Below are positions 58,101-64,000 of a stretch of DNA of 64,000 nucleotides, one piece after another. A model generated the notes under the pieces. It had not been told where the DNA came from. It did no database searches and worked only from the letters and a program-made list of their open reading frames with translations. Source of the stretch: Hydrogenophaga intermedia (GTDB lineage Bacteria; Pseudomonadota; Gammaproteobacteria; Burkholderiales; Burkholderiaceae_C); NCBI RefSeq assembly GCF_000723405.1, contig NZ_CCAE010000007.1, forward strand, positions 62,001 to 126,000, given 5' to 3'. Position 1 is the stretch's first letter. Each line of letters opens with the position of its first letter. The translations under genes and the position numbers were made by a program.

Positions 58101-58236
58101 CGAAGTTGCGCGAAAAGAACTCGCGGCCATCACCCTCGTCATTGATGAGCTCTGCAAGGTTCTCGATGCCCTGAGCCATCCGGTAGTCCCGGATGACCGG
58201 GTTGAACCGGCAGGCTTGCTTGACCGTTTTGATCAT
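55111..58236 (-). CDS. DUF499 large AAA ATPase
   Basis: 1041 residues. Walker A GGGKT lies at 77-81 and Walker B PTLILLDELPP near 165-175, followed by a long helical region and a beta-rich end that includes a FN3/chitobiase-like segment (YTLDGSNPKDGTRYDGPFEI). DUF499 ATPases are the largest subunit of DISARM-related helicase-methylase-ATPase systems and probably sense or translocate on DNA. ATG 58236 overlaps the RHH stop (ATGA), so the longer upstream open frame is not used. A comparison with homologues would settle which subfamily this is. Confidence 0.9.
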   Translation of the reverse strand: MIKTVKQACRFNPVIRDYRMAQGIENLAELINDEGDGREFFSRNFVTHGMDQLFREGLLRLSGKSDQAVFELTQAMGGGKTHMMIALGLLARHTHLRKDVLPTDLASRIEFGQARIAAFNGRNNPDNYIWGEIATQLGAAEAIKPYWANGPKAVDQRQWKEIIGDKPTLILLDELPPYLDNASTQVFGQGTLANMVVYSISSLMSAALELPNCAIVVANLSGSYKAQTKALADAISNLQQETRRQAMTITPVQLAGNEIYEILKKRLIDELPDERVIADIAEEYAQQIKKAEDGGYIVASSIEQIAEQVRETYPFHPSFKHLVALFKENEGFRQTRGLMQFTARLLKSVDEREADDVFLVGTQHLNLNDDQVKDEIERIAPKLMPAVTRDIADRGNAIAEHIDAELAGNAAQQVMTLLLASSLSRAVGGRIGLTDSELIEFLAAPQHKPDEFQQALQRLKESAWYLHREEQRFFIKETENLSRQIERNAKEVPQPKVDQALINRLAGILDPDRKIAYQDVQVLPKLDELKLGGPRTLIVIKPDGKVPPSELQNFFDYQQEKNNLLVLTGQDSLLADAVEERLRELYAIEQIHKRLKSGDTLFEEARDRLEEAEDRFSKALSAAYNCLYIPINDATNGRDVLGKVTIDQGLKLGQGDQSAETQIEKLLSSPRADYKLVAELGKDNLDEYFAQAEEYLWPSGKDNRRTPWKDVATRAKCSPIWPWMPGSSGLDTLKTEALKQGRWRLGEDGYIEKGPFPKDKATVNVSVVNVKPDTGETVLSLTPRHAGESPIVYWSTKPDVSDKDHKVDDLDNFGTAEGTLYFWVKDTTGQHESAAATRWLADLKIRHQVEPAADKRRVVLAATPRADLFYTLDGSNPKDGTRYDGPFEIGSASCRLLVFARAGEANKTADFHVPASGDKTVQIVDSKPARLQSKRVALDTTDRVFGVINRFRDQPGTRFKGVRVEIGEGENTVTVRFQEREVTAAIIEGVVNSLRDVLGEPEALVNIAIADGVQFDTGFALKEFAKLAGIELKPGEVSQED

Positions 58237-58430
58237 GACCGCACTCCGTGGTTGTTTTTGGTCTTCTCGGAGGGCGGAATCGCAATGCCGCGCTGCTCGC
58301 AGTATTCCCGGATCAGAACCTCGACCATGTTCGCTATGGATCGGTGCTCCTGATCCGCCGCAATGCGAAGTGCTTCTTTCAGTCCGGGGTCGATGCGAAA
58401 GGTCAGCGTGGCAGTCTTGATGGTGGCCAT
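58233..58430 (-). CDS. Ribbon-helix-helix (CopG-like) regulator
   Basis: 65 residues. ATLTFRIDPGLKEALRIAADQ and SIANMVEVLIREYCEQ form the ribbon-helix-helix. ATG 58430 is preferred over 58448 because GGAGAGG is 5-6 nt before it. It heads the nine-gene operon and is coupled by ATGA to the DUF499 gene. The nested inverted repeats just upstream (58446-58481) are an obvious operator, so it most likely autoregulates the system. Confidence 0.85.
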   Translation of the reverse strand: MATIKTATLTFRIDPGLKEALRIAADQEHRSIANMVEVLIREYCEQRGIAIPPSEKTKNNHGVRS

Positions 58431-58445
58431 AGCCTCTCCAGAAAC

Positions 58446-58481
58446 CACTGCAAATGTACTGCACTTTACAGTATCGCAGTG
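58446..58481 (-). promoter_or_regulatory. Candidate RHH operator of the defence operon
   Basis: Two nested inverted repeats: CACTGC/GCAGTG (58446-58451 with 58476-58481) and TACTG/CAGTA (58457-58461 with 58469-58473). They lie 16-51 bp before the RHH start codon, over the expected promoter position. RHH proteins bind short inverted repeats of this kind. The -10/-35 boxes are not sharp enough to assign. Confidence 0.55.
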
Positions 58482-58866
58482 ACTCCCACAATGCGGAGTG
58501 CCCCCGGCCTGCGTGCATCTCCACCAATGAGACGAAGCCGGGCCGGTGTAGCGTGGGATGCGCTTGGCGGCAGTCGTCTGGGGCGATGGACATCAATGGT
58601 GTCGGGTCGTTGGCAGATGCGCGTATGAACGCGCTACTCCGCCAAAAAGCCAAGTGGACGCGGGCATCTGATGCAACGGGCTTTCGTGCTACCTGGGCCG
58701 AGGTACCAATGCATGTCCAATGACGCTGGGAACGGAAGACACGCCTGTGTCTCAGCGATGTCGCTGCCAAGCTGCCACCCCTAAGCGTTCTTTGAAGGAT
58801 TGCTTGTTAAACGAAAGTTTTTTGATATAGAATCTTGATATGCGAAATCCTCCTATGGAGTTGCCA
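58482..58866 (+). promoter_or_regulatory. Divergent intergenic region with AT-rich rightward promoter
   Basis: 385 bp with no supported gene, between the leftward defence operon and the rightward HTH-ImmA group. Near its right end is an AT-rich stretch with TTGTTA (58805-58810) and a TATAGAAT box (58826-58833), a plausible promoter. The heptamer TTGATAT occurs twice, 58822-58828 and 58835-58841, 13 bp apart, a likely operator for the HTH protein at 59520. Confidence 0.45.
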
Positions 58867-59523
58867 ATGGCTAAGCCGACCCAAGAAACGATCCATGACC
58901 TGCTCGTAAGGAACATCCCGCGTGAGCTTGTCATGGGCCTCGAAGAAGCCAAGCTGGTCGGTGCCCAGCGCGCCTATGCCGCAGCACGAGGAATGGATGA
59001 TGGGCACCTGCCCAGTGTGGTCGGCCAGCTGCGTCACTTCCACATGAACGAGTCATTTCATCGGGCGCTCTCCGTAGGCGGGGCGTCTCCGTCGCCGCTG
59101 CGTGGCAACCAGATCATCACGGGCCGGGCGGGGATCTTCACCTTGGCGCGCTTCAACACCAAGTACGGGGTTTGGAATAGCGGTCGGCGCAGCGAGACGC
59201 GCAAACAGATGTCCTTGGCAAACGCGGCCATTGAGCCGTTGGTTCAACCAGAACTGTTTTCGGACTATGTGTCGCCATCGGATGCGGTTGTTTTTCTTGT
59301 AGCCTGCTTTGCCGGGTCGCTGCACGTTCAACCGGAAACCCCTGTCTCAATCCAAATTGCGGTACCAGACCGGAACATGGAAAGCTGGCTCTTTCGGGAG
59401 CCTGTCGATTTGTTCGTCAAGCGGTACGACCAGAAGCCGACGACAGCGCAGGATGACCTGGCCATGCCGAAGCTGAAGAAGAACATCGGAAAGCAGCAGG
59501 ACAAAGACGGAACAGGATCATGA
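58867..59523 (+). CDS. Unrecognised partner of the HTH-ImmA/IrrE protein
   Basis: 218 residues. ATG 58867 is chosen because GGAG stands 6 nt upstream; an in-frame ATG at 58840 lacks such a site. The protein is soluble: an N-terminal helix (ETIHDLLVRNIPRELVMGLEEA), a middle beta-type region (ITGRAGIFTLARFNTKYGVWN) and a Lys-rich C-terminus. No family identified. It overlaps the HTH-metallopeptidase gene by ATGA. This is the arrangement seen for toxins or effectors paired with XRE-COG2856 proteins, so an effector is possible (inference). Confidence 0.7.
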   Translation: MAKPTQETIHDLLVRNIPRELVMGLEEAKLVGAQRAYAAARGMDDGHLPSVVGQLRHFHMNESFHRALSVGGASPSPLRGNQIITGRAGIFTLARFNTKYGVWNSGRRSETRKQMSLANAAIEPLVQPELFSDYVSPSDAVVFLVACFAGSLHVQPETPVSIQIAVPDRNMESWLFREPVDLFVKRYDQKPTTAQDDLAMPKLKKNIGKQQDKDGTGS

Positions 59524-60728
59524 GCCGGGGCGGAGTACAAGGATTCCAGAAGGATCGGCTCGGCCAGATTCTTGCTGCGCGTCGCCTGACCCAAGTACAG
59601 CTGGCGTCGATGGTAGAGGTATCGCCTGCGACTATCAGTAAGTGGCGCGCGGGAACACAGGCTCCAGAACGCGATGCACTCGACCGTCTCGCCGGCGTGG
59701 TCAATGTCACGCCGGAATGGTTTACGCGCGCACCCGGCGCGAAGCTGTCGTTGCCGCTTTTCCGCAGCAACGCTTCTGCACACGTCGCGGCGCGAGCAAT
59801 GCTTGAGGCCCGCCTTGAGTGGGCACAGGACGTGGCCACCGCATTGATGGAGTACGTTGACTACCCCGTAGTCAACTTGCCTTCTCGCAATTACACCGAT
59901 CCGGAAGAGATCACTGCCGAGGACATCGAGAAAGCTGCCTGCGAATGCCGGGATCTGTGGCGTCTGGGCCGTTCGGCGATTCAAGACTTGGCGCTGGCCG
60001 TGGAAGGCGCTGGTGTCATTCTCGTCCGAGAAGAAACGGGCATTGCGCAGATTGAGGGGCTTTCGGCTTGGAGCGAGGTGCTGGGTCGCCCGCTCATCCT
60101 CCTGTCTGCTGACAAAGACAATGGATACCGCAGTCGCTTCGATCTCGCCCATGAGGTCGGGCATCTTGTTTTGCATCGTCACATTCAGCGCACGACGGAT
60201 AGTGCCCGTCACAAGCTGATGGAAAAACAGGCACACCACTTTGCAGGCGCTTTTTTGCTGCCTGCCGAAACTTTCGCCACCGAGGTTCGCGTACCACCGA
60301 CGCTGGATGATTTGCTGCTGCTGAAGCGCCGGTGGGGTGTGTCTGCCGCAGCGATCATCATGCGCCTGAAGGCACTTGAGCTGCTGGATGAAGAGGGTGC
60401 CTTGATGCTTTTCAAGCGCCGCTCTGCGCGTTGGGGGGCGAAATCGGAACCGGGTGACGGTGATCGCAAACCTGAGCAGCCTCGCCTGCTTCGTCGCACG
60501 ATTGATTTGCTGGTCGAAGAGAAGGTCATGCCCTTGGAAGCCATCCCGAGGCACATCGGCCTGGCTGCGGGGGATGTAGAAGCACTCGCTGGACTGCCCG
60601 AAGGCTACTTCCAGGGCAAGACCAATGTCGTTGAGTTTGCGCGACTGAAAGCAACCCAGAAACCGGCTGATGACCATCCGGCTCTAGGTAACAAGGTGGT
60701 GCCGTTTCGCCCGCTGTCCAAATCCTGA
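59520..60728 (+). CDS. XRE HTH fused to ImmA/IrrE metallopeptidase
   Basis: 402 residues. The N-terminal XRE domain (about 10-65: LGQILAARRLTQVQLASMV, SPATISKWRAGTQAP) is fused to an ImmA/IrrE peptidase with FDLAHEVGHLVLH (HExxH about 211-215) and the metal-ligand helix KQAHHFAGAFLLP. The C-terminal part is a long helical region. In such fusions the protein represses transcription and self- or cross-cleavage relieves it; in some it is the antitoxin of a TA pair. The upstream overlapping gene is the likely partner. Confidence 0.88.
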   Translation: MSRGGVQGFQKDRLGQILAARRLTQVQLASMVEVSPATISKWRAGTQAPERDALDRLAGVVNVTPEWFTRAPGAKLSLPLFRSNASAHVAARAMLEARLEWAQDVATALMEYVDYPVVNLPSRNYTDPEEITAEDIEKAACECRDLWRLGRSAIQDLALAVEGAGVILVREETGIAQIEGLSAWSEVLGRPLILLSADKDNGYRSRFDLAHEVGHLVLHRHIQRTTDSARHKLMEKQAHHFAGAFLLPAETFATEVRVPPTLDDLLLLKRRWGVSAAAIIMRLKALELLDEEGALMLFKRRSARWGAKSEPGDGDRKPEQPRLLRRTIDLLVEEKVMPLEAIPRHIGLAAGDVEALAGLPEGYFQGKTNVVEFARLKATQKPADDHPALGNKVVPFRPLSKS

Positions 60729-60744
60729 TATGAAAGGAGCCATG

Positions 60745-60993
60745 ATGTCCAAGAACACGAAACAGACGTCCACGCGAATCGGCAGGCTCGCATCCGAAAC
60801 GCTGCAAAACAGCGGATCGTCACAAATCGCCAAGAGCCTTGCCGCGTCGGCCCTCGCCCAGCGTAGTGGTGACAAGCAGACCGGGGCGAAAATGGAAGAC
60901 GTAGCCGCCCGTGTGCTGGCCAGTGACCGCTACGCCAACGACACAAAAGAACTGGCAGCCTCAGTTCTTTCCCAAGCCAACAAGCAGCGTTAA
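60745..60993 (+). CDS. Small helical protein, unknown function
   Basis: 82 residues, Ala/Ser/Lys-rich helices with two similar segments (IAKSLAASALAQRSGDKQTG and ELAASVLSQANKQR), suggesting a small duplicated helical unit. AAGGAG before the double ATG at 60742/60745; the second gives better spacing. It follows the HTH-ImmA gene after 16 bp and probably belongs to its operon. No family recognised. Confidence 0.65.
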   Translation: MSKNTKQTSTRIGRLASETLQNSGSSQIAKSLAASALAQRSGDKQTGAKMEDVAARVLASDRYANDTKELAASVLSQANKQR

Positions 60994-61013
60994 GGCTGGG
61001 CGGCGAGTCTCTC

Positions 61014-61496
61014 ATGTCGCAGGATTTGAGCGACTCGCAGCTGAAGGCAATTTGGCGTCAGGGGAAAATCCCGGTCATCTTCAAGCGCAATAAGCCACTT
61101 CCGGTTCTTGTGCGCGTTCCCTTCGCTGAAGGAAACATGGAATGGCTTCGAGATGATCGGCGCTCGAAACCCAAGTGGAGTAGCCAGTTCAAAGCTTGGG
61201 AGATACCGACCGCATGGTTCGACAGTGTCATCAAGCTATCGCTGAGACGGCATCGGGAGGTATATGTGATCCAGCTATACCGGGCGCAGCAGAAATGCGC
61301 TCCGGCCTGCTGGAACGCGGAAGGCTTCCATTGCGAATGTTCGTGCATGGGTGAGAACCACGGCGGCGGCCACCCTGGTGGAAGCTGGTACGAGGTTTCG
61401 GAAACCTTTGCCGTATCTTGGGGTGCGCAACGCTATTCGTGCCGGCATTTGAAGGTAAAGGGAGCATCCACGTCGGCAGGACTGGATGGCAATTGA
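61014..61496 (+). CDS. Unrecognised Cys-rich protein
   Basis: 160 residues. The first half looks alpha/beta (IPVIFKRNKPLPVLVRVPFA, SQFKAWEIPTAWF). Then a cysteine/histidine cluster appears: KCAPACWNAEGFHCECSCMG, followed by HGGGHPGGSW and a later YSCRH, enough for one or two zinc sites. It is the last rightward gene of this group, 20 bp after the previous one, and abuts the iteron cluster. Function unknown; metal and possibly nucleic-acid binding is inferred. Confidence 0.65.
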   Translation: MSQDLSDSQLKAIWRQGKIPVIFKRNKPLPVLVRVPFAEGNMEWLRDDRRSKPKWSSQFKAWEIPTAWFDSVIKLSLRRHREVYVIQLYRAQQKCAPACWNAEGFHCECSCMGENHGGGHPGGSWYEVSETFAVSWGAQRYSCRHLKVKGASTSAGLDGN

Positions 61497-61501
61497 TCGG
61501 C

Positions 61502-61581
61502 GCGAAATTAGCGAAACCAGCGAAATTAGTGCCGTGACAAGCACTTGCGGTTGATCCGCTCCGGCGAAACCAGCGAAAAAA
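61502..61581. repeat. 9-bp iterons GCGAAA(N)3
   Basis: Three head-to-tail units at 61502-61510 (GCGAAATTA), 61511-61519 (GCGAAACCA) and 61520-61528 (GCGAAATTA), and two more at 61564-61572 (GCGAAACCA) and 61573-61581 (GCGAAAAAA). They fill the gap between two convergent genes next to the DUF3987-RepB module, as expected of a partition or replication site (inference). Confidence 0.65.
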
Positions 61582-61590
61582 TCCCCCAGG

Positions 61591-62961
61591 CTACCCAGCC
61601 GTCAGCCGGTACACCCGCAGTGGCGCACCCGGCGCACCGTCGGCGCGTTCGCCCCACTGCACCGTGATCTTCGGCGGTGTACTGGCCAGCAGGTGCTCCA
61701 GACTGGCGTCGAGACGCGCCTTCGGCACCTTGCCCTTGAAACACTCGGCGCTGATCTGGCTGCGCGTGGCCTGACCGCGTTCGCGCAGGAAGGCCAACAC
61801 CCGGTTCGATAGCTCCAGCACCTGCGCGAGCCTGACTTCCTCGGCGGCGCTGACGAACACGAAGCGCACGGATGCCGTGGCATGCCGAATCCACGCCATC
61901 GCCGCGTCGATGTGCTGGGCGTCGATGCGGGTTTGCGAGTCGGTCAGCGCCATCAGCATCGCCAACCGGAGCAGCATAGGAGCGCGGCGTTCCAGCAGCG
62001 CCCCGATGACGCCGTCGCCGAGGTCGCCGTTCAACTCACCCCGGTAGAGCTGGGCGTAGCGCCACTGCGCCTGCGGCGACAGTTCCATCCGCAGGTGGTC
62101 ACGCTCGTCGTGCCGGTCGGCGCGGACAAAAGCCAACACCTCCAACGTCCTGCGCGCCAACTGCTCGACCACGACCTGCGGCGTTTCCTTCGGGAACGGC
62201 AGCATCCGCGTGCGTTCGGCCCAGATTATCAGGAAGCGGTTGGCGAAGCCGTTGGTCAGTTCGCGGGCGCTCATCAGGCCGGTCAGCTCGCCCGGCGAGA
62301 TCGCACCACTCAGGCAGACGTGCGGGTCACTGGCGTAGAGCCGGTTCGACTTAGTGGCGGGCTTGAGATCGACGCCATCCCAACAGTCGCGCAGCGCCGC
62401 CGACAGCGTGTTGCCGTCGCGCCGCCCTTGATGCAGCACGTTGGCGAACTCCGATTCGACCACCCACAGGCGCTTGTCCTCGATGGCGAGCACGTTCTGC
62501 CGACCTTGCCGGTAGCCGTCGTGGATCAGCGCCGCCAGCCCTTCGCGTGTGGACAAACCGCCACGGTGAATCTGCGGCGCGAAGGCTTCGTCCATCGCCC
62601 GTAGCACCTGATCGATGCGCAGCACCAGCGACACCGCGTCGCCCTTGCGACCACGGCCTGAACGCCCGATGTGCAGGCAGAACAGGCGCGCGTGGTGCCG
62701 GGTGTTGCCGATGGGCAGGTACACGCCGCGCCCAACCGCGCAGGACAGGTAGGCCATGAAGTTGGCGGCGATGGCGTAGGCGTTGGTCTCCGTGCCGTCG
62801 CTGCCCGCGCGGGCCACATCGCCGATCAGGCCGTAGAGACAGGCCGGATCAGGTTGCGGGGCATTGCGGTGCGCGGCCACGGCTGCACCGTCGTTGTCAT
62901 CGGTGGCGTCAAGCGGTGACGTGGCATGAGATGCCGGGGTGACATCGATGATCCGGCGCAT
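61591..62961 (-). CDS. DUF3987-like (YfjI-type) ATPase/helicase-like protein
   Basis: 456 residues. A P-loop-like GRSGRGRKGDAV sits near residues 97-108. NGFANRFLIIWAERTRMLPFP is the characteristic DUF3987 segment. The C-terminal part contains a winged-helix-like region (RGQATRSQISAECFKGKVPK). DUF3987 proteins are found on phages and islands and are thought to be primase- or helicase-related. It follows the RepB gene after 3 bp, so the two are co-transcribed. Confidence 0.82.
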   Translation of the reverse strand: MRRIIDVTPASHATSPLDATDDNDGAAVAAHRNAPQPDPACLYGLIGDVARAGSDGTETNAYAIAANFMAYLSCAVGRGVYLPIGNTRHHARLFCLHIGRSGRGRKGDAVSLVLRIDQVLRAMDEAFAPQIHRGGLSTREGLAALIHDGYRQGRQNVLAIEDKRLWVVESEFANVLHQGRRDGNTLSAALRDCWDGVDLKPATKSNRLYASDPHVCLSGAISPGELTGLMSARELTNGFANRFLIIWAERTRMLPFPKETPQVVVEQLARRTLEVLAFVRADRHDERDHLRMELSPQAQWRYAQLYRGELNGDLGDGVIGALLERRAPMLLRLAMLMALTDSQTRIDAQHIDAAMAWIRHATASVRFVFVSAAEEVRLAQVLELSNRVLAFLRERGQATRSQISAECFKGKVPKARLDASLEHLLASTPPKITVQWGERADGAPGAPLRVYRLTAG

Positions 62962-62964
62962 TCG

Positions 62965-63849
62965 TCATTTGCCGTCCAGCGCCACGGTCTGGACGATATT
63001 CTCGAACTCGGCCAGAACGTCCGGCTGGCGTTGTGACAGGAAGCGGAACACGGCTTTGTTGCCGATCAGTTTGCCGAGGTAGCCGCGCGCCAGCGTCAGA
63101 AGCAGCACGTCCTGACCGTAGGACTTCTCGACCAGCTTCAATTGGTTTTGGATGTTTCCCATTTCGCGCTCCATCTTTACCATCTGTTCCGCCGTGACGC
63201 CGGAGAGCTTCCGGGGTCGCTTTTCGCTGACCAGCAGATGTGGAGGCGTAGCCGCCAGCAAGGCTTCGGCGTAAGCGACGGTCATGTTGTTGGCGGTCAG
63301 CATCAGTTCCACGCACTCGACCTGCCGCGTGGGCTTCATCTTGCGCAGCACCGAGCCGAGGTTGGCCGAAAAATGCTGATCCTTGAGCATCTCGACCGCC
63401 TCCGGGCAGATGCCTTCAAGCAGGCCGACCTTCTTGTGGATCTGGCTGATGTCCACGTTCAGCGCCTTCGCCAGCCGATCTTGCGTCACGCCACGCTCGA
63501 CCGCGCGCCGGAGCATGTGGTGCTCCTGAATGGACGAGATGCGGTTGATCCGGTTGTTATAGGTGTAGCTTTCATCGTCAGTGGCGATCAGGCACGGCGC
63601 GTCGGTGTAGCCGAGCTGCTGCAACGCCAGCAACCGCATGTGGCCATCAAGCAGGATGTGCTGACCGGTTTTCTTGTCGGCCTTGCCTACGCTCAGGGGT
63701 TCGATCAGCCCGACGGCTTCCATCGAGGCCACGATCTGCTTGAACTTCCGCGATGCCTGGAGACCTTCCGGCGGTTTGCGGGACGGAAGAATCCGATCCA
63801 GCGCCAGTGTGATCGGCTCCGGAATGAACCCCAGCGGTGGTTTGCTCAT
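62965..63849 (-). CDS. ParB/RepB-like partition protein
   Basis: 294 residues. The N-terminal ParB domain has LIEPLSVGKADKK and LLDGHMRLLALQQLG (box II-like GHxR). A helix-turn-helix follows (TQDRLAKALNVDISQIHKKVG), and a RepB-type C-terminal domain with KMEREMGNIQNQLKLVEKSYG. Such proteins bind centromere-like sites and take part in plasmid/phage-plasmid partition or gene silencing. No ParA gene is visible within the window. Start ATG 63849 overlaps the stop of the next gene upstream. Confidence 0.85.
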   Translation of the reverse strand: MSKPPLGFIPEPITLALDRILPSRKPPEGLQASRKFKQIVASMEAVGLIEPLSVGKADKKTGQHILLDGHMRLLALQQLGYTDAPCLIATDDESYTYNNRINRISSIQEHHMLRRAVERGVTQDRLAKALNVDISQIHKKVGLLEGICPEAVEMLKDQHFSANLGSVLRKMKPTRQVECVELMLTANNMTVAYAEALLAATPPHLLVSEKRPRKLSGVTAEQMVKMEREMGNIQNQLKLVEKSYGQDVLLLTLARGYLGKLIGNKAVFRFLSQRQPDVLAEFENIVQTVALDGK

Positions 63850-64000
63850 GCCGCGTGGCCTCCGCCCCAGACGCGTTCCGCCAGCTGCTTGGGCAAGGTG
63901 TCCAGCCCTTCGGCACGCAGCAGGTTGGAAAAATGCTCGTCGGCCAGCAACTGGCGCAGCGCTTCGATCACGAACAACATGCGTTGCTGCGTGAACTCAG
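63846..64000 (-). CDS. Partial gene, ParB-like region (5' end outside window)
   Basis: The last 50 residues of a leftward gene are seen (ending ...QLAERVWGGGHAA), with helices FTQQRMLFVIEALRQLLAD and FSNLLRAEGLDTLPKQLAE. It overlaps the RepB start by ATGA. In related elements a second ParB-like gene commonly sits here, and the helical C-terminus with a 'LLxAEGLxxxPxxL' pattern fits RepB-type tails, but the domain evidence is outside the window. Confidence 0.7.
   Translation of the reverse strand, partial: EFTQQRMLFVIEALRQLLADEHFSNLLRAEGLDTLPKQLAERVWGGGHAA

Noticed and set aside
58482-58800. Small ORFs in the divergent gap (e.g. around 58454-58723)
   Set aside because: No ribosome site, no domain, Cys/Arg-rich composition typical of chance frames.
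61502-61581. GCGAAA repeats as coding repeats of a protein
   Set aside because: They lie after the stop codon at 61496 and before the convergent stop at 61591, and no open frame with a start covers them convincingly.

Overview
The window is high-GC DNA whose gene families suggest a betaproteobacterium, probably Burkholderiales/Comamonadaceae-like (inferred from family resemblance only). About 0.5 kb of host chromosome is visible at the left: the 3' end of a beta-hydroxyacid dehydrogenase gene, then a complete tRNA-Ala(CGC) with its terminator. Everything after that looks like one large integrated element, a lambda-type siphophage prophage carrying defence cargo. Its right end lies outside the window.

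Layout. (1) 0.8-7.6 kb, left accessory zone: a leftward group (DUF2188 protein and two unrecognised proteins) diverges from a rightward operon of XRE repressor, ImmA/IrrE metallopeptidase, a fused DUF262-DUF1524 (GmrSD-like) protein and a protein with a HEPN-like RNxxxH motif and a LOTUS-like tail. (2) 7.7-10.2 kb: a coupled cassette of small ORF, DUF2924, serine recombinase and HTH protein. (3) 10.4-18.7 kb: early and replication genes, namely an HTH protein, BRO antirepressor, Sak4-like ATPase, its partner, a PD-(D/E)XK exonuclease, a P4-type primase-helicase, and a RuvC-like resolvase. (4) 19.0-22.6 kb: two tandem ParB-methyltransferase fusions and two leftward accessory genes that share a repeated leader. 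(5) 22.7-43.5 kb: packaging, head and tail genes in lambda order, including a GpA terminase, gpW, portal, S49 protease with an internal scaffold start, decoration and capsid proteins, tail tube, tail chaperone with a likely -1 frameshift, tape measure, BR0599-type protein and gpJ-like hub. A glycosyltransferase-like gene is embedded among the tail genes. (6) 43.5-45.0 kb: lysis, with two small membrane proteins, a SAR-type lysozyme, and Rz with Rz1 nested inside.

(7) 45.1-58.4 kb is the most striking part: a compact nine-gene leftward operon of RHH regulator, DUF499 ATPase, DUF3780, DarT, DarG (macro domain), DUF1156 methyltransferase, PLD-SNF2 helicase, PD-(D/E)XK protein and a membrane/coiled-coil protein. 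The helicase-methylase-ATPase core resembles DISARM-related anti-phage arrays. It carries an embedded DarTG DNA ADP-ribosylation toxin-antitoxin pair. (8) 58.9-61.5 kb: a second HTH-ImmA/IrrE protein coupled to an unrecognised partner, plus two small unknowns. (9) 61.5-64 kb: a cluster of 9-bp iterons, then a leftward DUF3987-RepB-partial ParB-like module.

How it may work together: the phage modules replicate, package and lyse. The flanking cargo looks like superinfection defence and stability functions. No CI-like repressor or tyrosine integrase is visible in the phage core, so the XRE/ImmA genes may provide immunity control and the serine recombinase may be the integrase (inference). All family names are assigned by eye from the translated sequence; no database search was run.
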